This document shows positions 37,454 to 47,191 of a DNA stretch of 64,000 nucleotides, one piece after another. The notes under the pieces were generated by a model, which was given only the letters and a program-made list of their open reading frames with translations, searched no databases and had not been told where the DNA came from. The translations under genes were made by a program, and so were the position numbers. The DNA comes from Candidatus Aegiribacteria sp. (GTDB taxonomy: Bacteria > Fermentibacterota > Fermentibacteria > Fermentibacterales > JCC-6). Position 1 is the stretch's first letter, and the number at the start of each line of letters is the position of its first letter. The stretch covers positions 1-64,000 of the forward strand of contig WTBT01000017.1 of the NCBI GenBank assembly GCA_013138965.1, read 5' to 3'.

Positions 37454-37733
37454 GCATGATTACAGTCATATTATTTTAGGATACTTAATATATTTCTTAA
37501 CTGTCTGGTTAATGTCTGGCATTATTCCAGTTTTACCTGGATTTCTGCTTCCGGTGCATCACACCTGGAGATTTGACTCAACCCGGTAACGCATTGTATG
37601 ATTATTTAAAGAAAGCAGACAGAATACAGGAAAAGCTGACAGGCTTATTGAGCCAGACTGGTGAGTGATAAATCAGTTTCTCCGTCAGTTATCGGCAATT
37701 GAGGAGAATGTAACCTATATTTAAGGTATTAAT

Positions 37734-38678
37734 GTGGCAAATTTTGCAGTAACAGGGGTTGCAGGATATATAGCACCCAGGCACCTTGATGCTATAGTAA
37801 CAACGGGAAATCGAATAGTCGCCGCGCTGGATCCGCATGATTCCGTGGGCATCCTGGACAGGTACTGCCCTGATGCGAGATTCTTCCCCGAGCCGGAAAG
37901 ATTCGACCGGCATATAGAGAAACTTCGAAGAACAGGTGAGGAAAAACGGATACACTGGATGAGCATCTGTTCGCCTAATTATCTTCACGACGCTCATATC
38001 AGAATGGCATTCCGCGTGGGAGCCGATGTTATCTGTGAAAAACCGATAGTCCTGAATCCATGGAATCTGGACGCTCTTCAGGAACTCGAGGGGGAAACAG
38101 GCTGCCGTGTGTGGTCCGTTCTGCAGCTTAGACTTCACCCTTCCATAATCGCTCTGAAAAAGAGGATCACTGAAGACAATCCCGGCAGAAAATATGAGAT
38201 CGAGCTGACATATATAACGCCGCGCGGCCCCTGGTATCTTTCCTCCTGGAAAGGCAACATGGAGCGCTCAGGCGGACTCGCCACGAATATCGGGGTGCAC
38301 TTCTACGATATGCTTAGCTGGATATTCGGAGCGGTGGAGAAAAGCGAAGTTCACATATCTGAACCAACTCGCTGTTCGGGATTTCTTGAACTCGAGAAGG
38401 CAAGAGTCAAATGGTATCTCTCAATAAACAGAGAGGATTCACCTCTGTTCAATAGAAATAACGAACCTTCAACCTATCGAGTTATTTCCATCGATGATGA
38501 TGAACTGGAATTCACGCAGGGATTTACGGGGCTTCATACTCAGCTGTACGAAAAGACTCTTGCAGGATCGGGCTTCGGGATCGAAGATGTACGGCCATCC
38601 ATACAGCTGATACACAACATTCGCGAATCAGATCCGATTGGAATTAACAGAAACTCTCACCGATTTACATTAAAGTAG
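37734..38678 (+). CDS. Gfo/Idh/MocA-family oxidoreductase (WlbA/WbpB-like); GTG start
   Basis: FAVTGVAGYIAPRHLDAI, SICSPNYLHDAHI, GADVICEKPIVLNPWN, GLATNIGVHFYDML. Confidence 0.85.
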   Translation: MANFAVTGVAGYIAPRHLDAIVTTGNRIVAALDPHDSVGILDRYCPDARFFPEPERFDRHIEKLRRTGEEKRIHWMSICSPNYLHDAHIRMAFRVGADVICEKPIVLNPWNLDALQELEGETGCRVWSVLQLRLHPSIIALKKRITEDNPGRKYEIELTYITPRGPWYLSSWKGNMERSGGLATNIGVHFYDMLSWIFGAVEKSEVHISEPTRCSGFLELEKARVKWYLSINREDSPLFNRNNEPSTYRVISIDDDELEFTQGFTGLHTQLYEKTLAGSGFGIEDVRPSIQLIHNIRESDPIGINRNSHRFTLK

Positions 38679-38686
38679 GGATTGAT

Positions 38687-39274
38687 ATGTCAGATTTCTT
38701 TGTCCACGAGTCCGCATATGTTGATAAGGGTGCCGTTATCGGCAGGGGAAGCAGCATCTGGCATTTCAGCCATATTATGTCAGGCGCGGAATTGGGCGAA
38801 GAATGCACCCTCGGTCAGAATGTCTTCATTCAGAGTAATGTGAAAATCGGCAATTTCTGCAAGATACAGAACAATGTTTCTGTTTATGAGGGAGTAATTC
38901 TCGAAGATTACGTTTTTTGCGGCCCTTCAATGGTATTCACGAATATCAAGGACCCCAGATGCAAATACCCGCAGAAAGGTTCGGAGTTCTATGTAAAAAC
39001 GCTGGTCCGGGAAGGAGCATCAATAGGCGCAAACGCCACTATCGTATGCGGCCATACTATCGGCAGACACGCTTTCATCGGTTCAGGAGCCGTAGTAACC
39101 GGTGATGTTCCCGATTACGCCCTTATGGTCGGTGTTCCCGCAAAACGAGTTGGATGGGCATGCGAATGCGGGGAGATTCTGCGTGAATTTGACAGAGATA
39201 TACGGTGCCCCGAGTGTGGAATGATATACAATCTGGACGAAAGCGGACGGTTGATTCACAATGTACAGGGATAA
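38687..39274 (+). CDS. Left-handed beta-helix N-acetyltransferase (WlbB/WbpD-like) with zinc-ribbon-like C-terminus
   Basis: Hexapeptide repeats; GPSMVFTNIKDPR; C-terminal CECGEILREFDRDIRCPECG. Confidence 0.85.
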   Translation: MSDFFVHESAYVDKGAVIGRGSSIWHFSHIMSGAELGEECTLGQNVFIQSNVKIGNFCKIQNNVSVYEGVILEDYVFCGPSMVFTNIKDPRCKYPQKGSEFYVKTLVREGASIGANATIVCGHTIGRHAFIGSGAVVTGDVPDYALMVGVPAKRVGWACECGEILREFDRDIRCPECGMIYNLDESGRLIHNVQG

Positions 39275-40214
39275 GAGAATAGGCATCGTTGTACCTGCGT
39301 ACAATGAGGAAACACAGATCGAACGCACAGTTCAAACGATGCCGGATTTTGTCGATAAAATTATCGTTATTGATGATAAGAGCAATGACAGAACAGTGGA
39401 AATCGTAGAAAGCCTTGAAAAAGATGACCGCCGGATTATCCTGATTCACCACGAGAAGAACGGGGGCGTCGGCAAGGCAATAGGAACCGGTTACATCTGG
39501 TGCAGGAATAACGATATCGATATCGCCGTAGTAATGGCTGGCGATGGCCAGATGGACCCGGATGACATGCCGGAACTTCTTGATCCAGTGGTAGAAGACC
39601 GTGCTGATTATACAAAAGGCAATCGCCTTATTACAGGAGAGGCCTGGAAGAAAATTCCCCATGTTCGTTACTTCGGTAACTCCGCGCTTACCTTGCTTAC
39701 GAAAATAGCCTCCGGCTACTGGCATGTCACCGATTCTCAGACCGGATACACAGCGCTGAATCGCAAAGCGCTTCACCTGCTTCCCCTCGAAGATATCTAC
39801 CCGCGGTACGGCATGCCAAACGATTTCCTCGTAACCTGTAATATCTACAACATGCGTGTAATGGACGTGCCCATCAACCCGGTTTACGATATAGGTGAAA
39901 AGAGCGGTATAAGAATATCGAAAGTACTGTTTTCTTTACCTATGCTGTTAATTCGGCTTTTTTTTCGACGGATGGTGCAGAAGTACATCATCCGTGATTT
40001 TCACCCTCTGATTTTTTTCTATGCCTTCGGAGGATTCCTCTTCCTTATCGATATACCACTAACCATACGCCTGTTCTATTATTGGGAAATGACGGCGAAT
40101 ATTCCGAAAATAAATGCCCTTGCGATACTGTTCTGCACCTTCATCGGCATGCAGTCGATTCTTTTTGCCATGCTTTTCGATATGGAAGCGAACAGGGATT
40201 TGAGGGGAAAGTAA
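39261..40214 (+). CDS. GT2-family glycosyltransferase with C-terminal TM helices
   Basis: IGIVVPAYNEETQI, DDKSNDRT, VVMAGDGQMDPDDM; two TM helices at the C-terminus. Confidence 0.9.
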   Translation: MYRDKRIGIVVPAYNEETQIERTVQTMPDFVDKIIVIDDKSNDRTVEIVESLEKDDRRIILIHHEKNGGVGKAIGTGYIWCRNNDIDIAVVMAGDGQMDPDDMPELLDPVVEDRADYTKGNRLITGEAWKKIPHVRYFGNSALTLLTKIASGYWHVTDSQTGYTALNRKALHLLPLEDIYPRYGMPNDFLVTCNIYNMRVMDVPINPVYDIGEKSGIRISKVLFSLPMLLIRLFFRRMVQKYIIRDFHPLIFFYAFGGFLFLIDIPLTIRLFYYWEMTANIPKINALAILFCTFIGMQSILFAMLFDMEANRDLRGK

Positions 40215-40388
40215 CCTCTTGACTTCACCAGAGATTTGGCTGCGAGTGATATCATTTAACCAGGATGAAAGGAATGATTATTCCGGGTCTGAGATTATGC
40301 TCAATGGACTATATTGAGAGCGGTTCAGCAGTGGTTGTACTGAAACAGGTAAAATATTTATTCGCATTAATAATTAAGGACATGTGAG

Positions 40389-41342
40389 ATGATAACAAAC
40401 AAAAAATTATTCATAACCGGTGGAGCCGGATTTATTGCAAATACCATTATTTCAAGATTGATAAATGATAACTCCATAACAGTATATGATAATTTTCATC
40501 GGGATACACTAACAGGTAGCGGATATGATACTCATAGGAACATTGAAATCATCAATGGTGATGTTCTTGACTATGAAAAAGTTCTGGAAAGCATGCAAGG
40601 TGCTGATATTGTCATTCATGCCGCTGCTATTGCCGGAATTGATACTGTTATCAAAGAACCGACAAAAACAATGATCGTAAACATGATCGGTACTGCAAAT
40701 GTCCTGAAAGCTGCGAAAGTTCATTGTATTAAAGATCGTTTTGTAGACTTCTCTACTTCCGAAGTCTTCGGCAGCATGGCATTCAAATCCACGGAGGATG
40801 CCGATACTGTTGCCGGCAGCGCGGGAGAAGCCAGATGGACATATGCTGTCAGTAAGCTTGCAGGTGAACACCTTTCAATCGCATATTATAGAGAGTTTGG
40901 GCTACCTGTTGTTTCCGTTCGTCCTTTTAATGTATATGGACCTGGTCAAACAGGTGAAGGTGCAATACAGGTTTTTATTAAGAGAGCATTAAAGAATGAA
41001 GATTTGCATATTTACGGCGATGGTAATCAGATTCGCGCATGGTGTTATGTGGATGATTTCGTTAACTGTCTGATGAAGTGTATCGAATACCCTGCAGCAA
41101 TCGGAGAATCTTTCAATATCGGCAATTCACGAGCCGTTGTTACTACATATGGACTGGCACAAACGGTTTGCAGGGTTTTGAATTCCAGTTCGGAAATTAT
41201 TTTCAAACCGGCCCTTTCCGCAGAAATTGAGTTGAGAATACCATCGGTGGAAAAAGCATATAAAATGCTTGATTTTAAAGCGGTAATTGATTTGGATGAG
41301 GGTATAAAAAGGACAGCGAAATGGTTCAAACAAAATGATTAG
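40389..41342 (+). CDS. NAD-dependent epimerase/dehydratase (SDR)
   Basis: [43 protein letters not shown]. Confidence 0.9.
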   Translation: MITNKKLFITGGAGFIANTIISRLINDNSITVYDNFHRDTLTGSGYDTHRNIEIINGDVLDYEKVLESMQGADIVIHAAAIAGIDTVIKEPTKTMIVNMIGTANVLKAAKVHCIKDRFVDFSTSEVFGSMAFKSTEDADTVAGSAGEARWTYAVSKLAGEHLSIAYYREFGLPVVSVRPFNVYGPGQTGEGAIQVFIKRALKNEDLHIYGDGNQIRAWCYVDDFVNCLMKCIEYPAAIGESFNIGNSRAVVTTYGLAQTVCRVLNSSSEIIFKPALSAEIELRIPSVEKAYKMLDFKAVIDLDEGIKRTAKWFKQND

Positions 41343-42420
41343 ACTGGCAAAACCGAGTATACCGGAAGTTGCTATTAATAATGTAAGAGAAATATTCAAA
41401 TCCGGCGATCTGGTGCAGGGCAAGTATGTAAAGGAATTCGAAACAGCACTGCAGAAATATCTGAATACAAGCAATTCTATTATTGTCTCGTCTGGAACAG
41501 CAGCACTTCATCTCTGTCTGATGGCACTTGGGATAAAAGAAGGTGATGAAGTAATTGTTCCGGCTTTTACTTTTCCCGCGACTGCCAATGTGATCGAAAT
41601 TGTGGGTGCAGTACCTGTTCTGGTTGACATCAGCTTCAATGACTATTGCCTGAATGTTTCCAGGATTATCTCAAAAATAACGGATAAAACAAAGGCGATA
41701 ATTCCCGTACATGAATTCGGGCAGTCTGCTGATATTGAGCCCATAATGCAAATAGCCCGGAAATACAATCTCATGATAATCGAAGATGCAGCCTGTGCTC
41801 TCGGTACCGAATACAATGGTAAAAAAGCAGGAACATTCGGAAATGTCGGTTGTTACAGTTTTCATCCTCGCAAAGCTATTACAACCGGTGAAGGTGGTCT
41901 GATCGTTACAGATGACAGGATAATTGCGGATAAGGTTCGAGCCTTGAGAAACCATGGTATTTCAGATACAAATGACTTTACTTATGCCGGATTGAATTAT
42001 AGAATGACGGATTTTCAGGCTGCTATCGGGTTAGCCCAGATGGATAATATAGAAAAAGCAATTGAGAACAGAATTGAAATGGCGCACAGTTATGACAAAC
42101 TCCTTGAAAATTGCGATTATATCAGAACCCCCGATATTCTCCCTATTAGAAGAAATATTTATCAAACTTATCATATTCTTCTGGATGAGATAATTGACCG
42201 TGATAAATTGATTGTGAATTTACGGGATAATGGGGTGCAGACAAATTTCGGAGCTCATGCACTGCATTGCCTGACATACTTCAGAGAGAAATATGGCTAT
42301 GAAGATATTGATTTCCCTATCTCTAAACAGGCTTATAAGAACGGACTGGCACTGCCTCTTGGAGACCACTTGAAAAACGAAGACATCAAGTTCATAGTAG
42401 AAAAACTAAAAATGATATAA
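41335..42420 (+). CDS. DegT/DnrJ/EryC1-family sugar aminotransferase
   Basis: [55 protein letters not shown]. Confidence 0.92.
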   Translation: MIRLAKPSIPEVAINNVREIFKSGDLVQGKYVKEFETALQKYLNTSNSIIVSSGTAALHLCLMALGIKEGDEVIVPAFTFPATANVIEIVGAVPVLVDISFNDYCLNVSRIISKITDKTKAIIPVHEFGQSADIEPIMQIARKYNLMIIEDAACALGTEYNGKKAGTFGNVGCYSFHPRKAITTGEGGLIVTDDRIIADKVRALRNHGISDTNDFTYAGLNYRMTDFQAAIGLAQMDNIEKAIENRIEMAHSYDKLLENCDYIRTPDILPIRRNIYQTYHILLDEIIDRDKLIVNLRDNGVQTNFGAHALHCLTYFREKYGYEDIDFPISKQAYKNGLALPLGDHLKNEDIKFIVEKLKMI

Positions 42421-42443
42421 GAAAACCATGCAGGGATTGTGAT

Positions 42444-42977
42444 ATGGAAACCATCAGAAATAAGGATTATCAGAGCCACACCAACGGTAGGTTTAATGAA
42501 GATGATTTTAGATCTCTGGGGGAAAATGTAGTATTCGAACACGGTGTGTTGGTTTTTCATCCGGATAGTATCACTATCGGGAACAATGTCTACATCGGTC
42601 ATAATACTATTCTCAAGGGTTATTATAAGAATGAAATGATCATCGGAGACGATACCTGGATAGGACAAGGCTGCTTTTTCCATAGCGCTGGCGGGTTGAA
42701 GGTTGGGAAAGCCGTGGGAATAGGACCAATGGTTAAAATACTGACATCGGCACACAGCGATGGTGACACATCAAAACCTGTAATGTTCAACGAGCTGGAA
42801 TTCAAGGAAGTCATAATAGAAGATGGATGCGATATCGGGGTCGGCTCGATTATTTTACCTGGTATAAGAGTGGGCGAAGGTTCAATTATTGGCGCAGGTT
42901 CCGTTGTAACAAGAGATGTCCCATCATATTGCGTTGTAGCCGGGGTACCTGCAAGACTCCTGAGAAACAGGAGGTGA
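42444..42977 (+). CDS. Hexapeptide-repeat acyltransferase
   Basis: ITIGNNVYIGHNTILKGYY, DIGVGSIILPGIRVGEGSIIGAGSVVTRDVPSYCVVAGVPARLLRN. Confidence 0.88.
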   Translation: METIRNKDYQSHTNGRFNEDDFRSLGENVVFEHGVLVFHPDSITIGNNVYIGHNTILKGYYKNEMIIGDDTWIGQGCFFHSAGGLKVGKAVGIGPMVKILTSAHSDGDTSKPVMFNELEFKEVIIEDGCDIGVGSIILPGIRVGEGSIIGAGSVVTRDVPSYCVVAGVPARLLRNRR

Positions 42978-43057
42978 ACCGGATCAGCCGAAGAAATATA
43001 CACTTGGTGATAGAAGAAGCTCCTCCGGGTGTTCTACACCGCTAAACAGAAATTGAA

Positions 43058-44428
43058 TTGATTGATATGAACAGATCTGATAAGAAAAGCCACAGGATAC
43101 ACAGAATATTCCTCGGAATTGGTGAAGTTGCTGGATATTATACAAATCTTAAAAAAGGTTTCGATGAACTTGGGATAAAATCGTACTTTTTCAGCATTGA
43201 TGGTCACCCGTTCAGTTATGGTAATGACAATAAAAAGAAAAATCCATATATGAGGTTGATGACATTGTTCTTATCCAGGAAAATATCAGCAAAGAAAAGG
43301 AAATCACTGTGTGAACTCTGGTGGACCTTATTACTGGTGATGATACTGTTTCCCCTGCGATTGGCCTTGCTTATCTGGTCATTATTCTGGTGTGATGTTT
43401 TCGTTTTTCATGGTACATCTTCTTTCTTTCACGGCACATCTTCCTTTTTTGAGATGTATGACTTACCAATACTGAAGCTGTTCGGCAAGCGGATTATCTG
43501 GGTATTTCATGGCAGTGACACAAGACCGGCCTACATAAGTGGTTCAAGTGTTTCAAAAGATTATGGCTGCTTGATTGAAAAATGTGCCAGGATTGCAAAA
43601 ATGCAGAAGAAATGGGTCAGGCGAATAGAACACTACGCCGATGTCATCATAAGCCATCCTCCAAGTTCACATTTTAGTGAGAAGAAATTTGTGCGATACC
43701 TCACGATCGGGAATCCATTTTCCTGCAGTTATAATAAGAATACTGATGATAATATCGTAGAAGCAAATAAGATAATGCGAATTGTCCACGCTCCCTCCTT
43801 CTCCGAATTCAAGGGATCAGGTGTATTCCGCGATATTATCGGAAGGATGAAAAATAAGGGATACTCCCTTGAGTTTATCGAAATAGTCGGTAAACCAAAT
43901 TCAGAAGTATTAAAGGAACTGGCTGACTGTGATTTTGTGATCGATCAGCTATACTCTGATACAGTAATGGCCGGTCTGGCTACTGAAGCCGCTTTTTTGG
44001 GGAAACCTGCAGTGGTCGGAGGTTACGCATCAATCGAGGATATGGGAATCCTGCATGGCGCGCCTGTCCCTCCAACCGAATATCACAATCCGGATGAAAT
44101 TGAAACCGCAATCGAAAAACTTATTACGAATCATGAACATCGAGTTAAGCTGGGAGAAAATGCAAAGGACTTTGTACTGAAACAATGGGCTCCCGCAAAA
44201 GTGGCTGAACGATTCCTGCGCGTCATCAATGATGACTATCCTGAAGAATGGCTTTATGACCCGAAAGATATTCGGTATCTTCACGGATGCGGGATTTCAG
44301 AGCATAATGTAAAGGCATTATTAACACAATTCGTGAGGCATGCGGGAAAAGAAGGTTTGTGCCTGTCTGATAAACCGGAATTGGAAGATAAGATCATTGA
44401 GTTCTCTTATTCCGATGCATCTGAATGA
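43058..44428 (+). CDS. GT4-like glycosyltransferase
   Basis: WVFHGSDTRP, RIVHAPSFSEFKGSGVFRDII, GLATEAAFLGKPAVVGGYASI. Confidence 0.7.
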   Translation: MIDMNRSDKKSHRIHRIFLGIGEVAGYYTNLKKGFDELGIKSYFFSIDGHPFSYGNDNKKKNPYMRLMTLFLSRKISAKKRKSLCELWWTLLLVMILFPLRLALLIWSLFWCDVFVFHGTSSFFHGTSSFFEMYDLPILKLFGKRIIWVFHGSDTRPAYISGSSVSKDYGCLIEKCARIAKMQKKWVRRIEHYADVIISHPPSSHFSEKKFVRYLTIGNPFSCSYNKNTDDNIVEANKIMRIVHAPSFSEFKGSGVFRDIIGRMKNKGYSLEFIEIVGKPNSEVLKELADCDFVIDQLYSDTVMAGLATEAAFLGKPAVVGGYASIEDMGILHGAPVPPTEYHNPDEIETAIEKLITNHEHRVKLGENAKDFVLKQWAPAKVAERFLRVINDDYPEEWLYDPKDIRYLHGCGISEHNVKALLTQFVRHAGKEGLCLSDKPELEDKIIEFSYSDASE

Positions 44429-44492
44429 ATTTAGATAATTGTGAATTAATGATGCTTATTAAATATTCACATAGTTATACAAGTATTATATT

Positions 44493-45413
44493 ATGAGTAT
44501 AGTTAAGTTAAAGTCTAACTGGTACAGTAGAATTCTTCTCATTATAGTGCTGCTTGCGGTTACCTGGATGGTATGGAAGAATATTTCTGAAATATCCAGT
44601 TATGATTTTGAATTGAAGTATGAATATTTCATTGCAGGTTCTATTTTAATTATCATAAATTATCTATACTGTTTTTTGATCTGGCATCGGCTAACAATTT
44701 CTATGGGGCTGCATGTTCCAATGATCAGGGCTGCAAGAGGATGGTTTCTTTCATATCTTGGCAAATATGTTCCGGGAAAGATTACACTCTTACTGGTCAG
44801 AATGGATGCATACCGCGGTTTTTCAAAGAAGAAAGTGGCAGTTGCTACAATGGTGGAATACATTATCGCACTTACCGCTTCATGTCTGGTGTTGCTTATT
44901 TCAGTATCCTTTTCTCCGGGCATTGTTCCAGGATATGTACGCTGGATAGCGGCTGCAGGTGCTACTGTGATGCTGACTGTCCTATATCCTCCATTTCTTA
45001 GAACACTCGTAAACATGGGATTCAGATTAATAAAGCAAACTCCTTTGCTTGAGGTTCCGAAATTCAGAAATATTCTGTCCTTCATTGGAGCCTATATTAT
45101 TGCCTTTCTTTTATCAGGTCTTGCACTTTTTCTTATATTTAACTCCCTTTCGCCCGTAAGCTTCAGATATTATCTTATCATCACAGGCATTTACAGTATC
45201 GCAGGATTAATTGGTCTTGCAGCATTCTTTGCTCCCAGCGGCATCGGTGTCCGGGAGGGTGTGCTGTTTCTTATCCTGCCCGCATTTATTGCAAAACCAA
45301 CTGTAATTGTTGGTGTGATCGCCATACGTCTTGTAACTACCGCAGTAGAGCTTTTTCTGGTGGCTGTTTTTGTTATCGCCCAAAAAATCTTCTCAAATAA
45401 GAGATTGAAATGA
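44493..45413 (+). CDS. UPF0104/lysylphosphatidylglycerol synthase TM-domain (AglD-like) membrane protein
   Basis: GWFLSYLGKYVPGKI and ALAAFFAPSGIGVREGVLF-type motif (GLAAFFAPSGIGVREGVL). Confidence 0.8.
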   Translation: MSIVKLKSNWYSRILLIIVLLAVTWMVWKNISEISSYDFELKYEYFIAGSILIIINYLYCFLIWHRLTISMGLHVPMIRAARGWFLSYLGKYVPGKITLLLVRMDAYRGFSKKKVAVATMVEYIIALTASCLVLLISVSFSPGIVPGYVRWIAAAGATVMLTVLYPPFLRTLVNMGFRLIKQTPLLEVPKFRNILSFIGAYIIAFLLSGLALFLIFNSLSPVSFRYYLIITGIYSIAGLIGLAAFFAPSGIGVREGVLFLILPAFIAKPTVIVGVIAIRLVTTAVELFLVAVFVIAQKIFSNKRLK

Positions 45414-47173
45414 TTGTATTCATCAGTACTTTAATCTTCTTTTCAGTAGTGGCTGTATCCATCAGCGGATGGGGAGTTCTAGCGCTTCCTAACTCAGAAT
45501 CGTGGTCAAGGAAATTCGGCGCTGGAAGCCTGCTGATGTTTTTCCTTATATCGGCTGCCGGATGGTCAGGGCTTCTTGTACCTGCCCTGCTATGGGCAAT
45601 CCTTGCCATCGGAACTCTTCTATGGGTTCGACCAGGACGGTTCTCTATGCCCAGGGGCAGCGTAATGCTAGCACTCTGCGGATTGATACTTTTCCCTCTT
45701 ATACTCCTCCCGCCGATTTCCAGAGACGCAATGATTCATCATCTTTATCAGGCCAGGATCTGGCTTGAAGCAGGAAGGATTGTCAGACCGGATTGGTCTG
45801 GAATTTTCAGTTATCCATACCTGGTCGAATCTTTCTATACGATTACAGGCGGAACTTTCGGATTCAGAGTCTCAAGAGCGGTAAGTCTTCTTGGTTTCCT
45901 TGCCGGCTGCTCCGTGGTTACAGGTTACTTCCTCAGGAAAGGAAGAAAGAAGATTGCGATTCTTTCTCTGATTGTGCTGATGAGTATTCCTGAACTTGTC
46001 AGAAATGCAACCTGGAGTTATTCAGATTCTTTTCTTATCTTCTTTTCTCTTCTCGCCTATCTGGAGCTTATCAGAAAAGAAGCTAATCCCGTTCTTGCGG
46101 TACTGTGGGCTGGAGGCGCGAGCTGCTGTAAGTACAACGGTTTCATTGTGCTTCTATCCGTCTGTATTCTTCTGCCGTATTTCTTTAGAAACATGACCAG
46201 GAGAGCTGTTCTATATTCTATTTTCGCTGCTCTCTTTACCACGGCATGGTGGGTTATTCCAAATATCCTGCAATGGGGTAATCCGGTATATCCGCTGTTT
46301 CAGGGGATCTTCGGCCCTGATACTCAGCTTAACAGCAGAGCAGCTGGATACTATGCCATGAACACTGTCAGTACCTCTCTCAATGGAATCCTGGATTACC
46401 TCCTTCTTCCTGTCCGAATATCGCTTCATGGAGAGTGGAACAATCCTGCTCTGTTCGACGGGTCATCCGGACCCTTGCTTCTGGCAGGCACGATCCTTGC
46501 TTTTCCATTAGTGAAATACAAAAGACGGAAATTCCTGCTGCCGTTTATTTATATGGTTATAACACTGATCGCAAATGGAGCAGCTGTCAGGGTTCGATAC
46601 CTTCTTCCAGGTCTTGTAATGCTATCCATTCCGGTATCAGAAGCATTCGGAAACCTTCTCATGAACAGAAGTAAAATCATGAGATCTGCTGCACTTCTTC
46701 TGATTTCTGTATGCGTGATCTGGTCAGCAGACAAAATCATGAACCTTTACGTACACGAAAGACCATGGGAATTTCTGGATGATGAAACATATCTTGATGA
46801 AAACGCTTTCTATTATGACTTTTTTCAGAAATGTGATCGCTACATATCCCAAAGTGATACAACGCTGTTAGTTAATATGAACCGTCCATTCTATTTTCCA
46901 GGATATGCTGTTTTCGATCATAAAGTAGTGCCGTTTGAATTGATGGAGATGCTCTGGGCAGGAATGGATTCCGGGGAGATGATGAATGCACTCCGGAACA
47001 GGGGAATAACTCATTTAGCCCTGGATATGTTTCTTACCTCAATAAATATTACTCCGGAATTATCAGCCGGTGAACTGGAACAATGGAGGAAATTCCTCTC
47101 CTTCAATCTTCATCCATTATTAACTGTTGACCGCTTCATTCTGTTCAGGCTCAAATCCGGTCCCGGCTCTTAA
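45410..47173 (+). CDS. Polytopic GT-C-like membrane glycosyltransferase
   Basis: PPISRDAMIHHLYQARIWLEAGRIV; many TM helices; extracytoplasmic C-terminus. Confidence 0.65.
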   Translation: MIVFISTLIFFSVVAVSISGWGVLALPNSESWSRKFGAGSLLMFFLISAAGWSGLLVPALLWAILAIGTLLWVRPGRFSMPRGSVMLALCGLILFPLILLPPISRDAMIHHLYQARIWLEAGRIVRPDWSGIFSYPYLVESFYTITGGTFGFRVSRAVSLLGFLAGCSVVTGYFLRKGRKKIAILSLIVLMSIPELVRNATWSYSDSFLIFFSLLAYLELIRKEANPVLAVLWAGGASCCKYNGFIVLLSVCILLPYFFRNMTRRAVLYSIFAALFTTAWWVIPNILQWGNPVYPLFQGIFGPDTQLNSRAAGYYAMNTVSTSLNGILDYLLLPVRISLHGEWNNPALFDGSSGPLLLAGTILAFPLVKYKRRKFLLPFIYMVITLIANGAAVRVRYLLPGLVMLSIPVSEAFGNLLMNRSKIMRSAALLLISVCVIWSADKIMNLYVHERPWEFLDDETYLDENAFYYDFFQKCDRYISQSDTTLLVNMNRPFYFPGYAVFDHKVVPFELMEMLWAGMDSGEMMNALRNRGITHLALDMFLTSINITPELSAGELEQWRKFLSFNLHPLLTVDRFILFRLKSGPGS

Positions 47174-47191
47174 CCGCGGAAGGAGTTCAGA

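Noticed and set aside
39123-39776. 217-aa minus-strand ORF antisense to the WlbB-like/GT2 genes
   Set aside because: Antisense to two well-supported CDSs; reads as a shadow translation.
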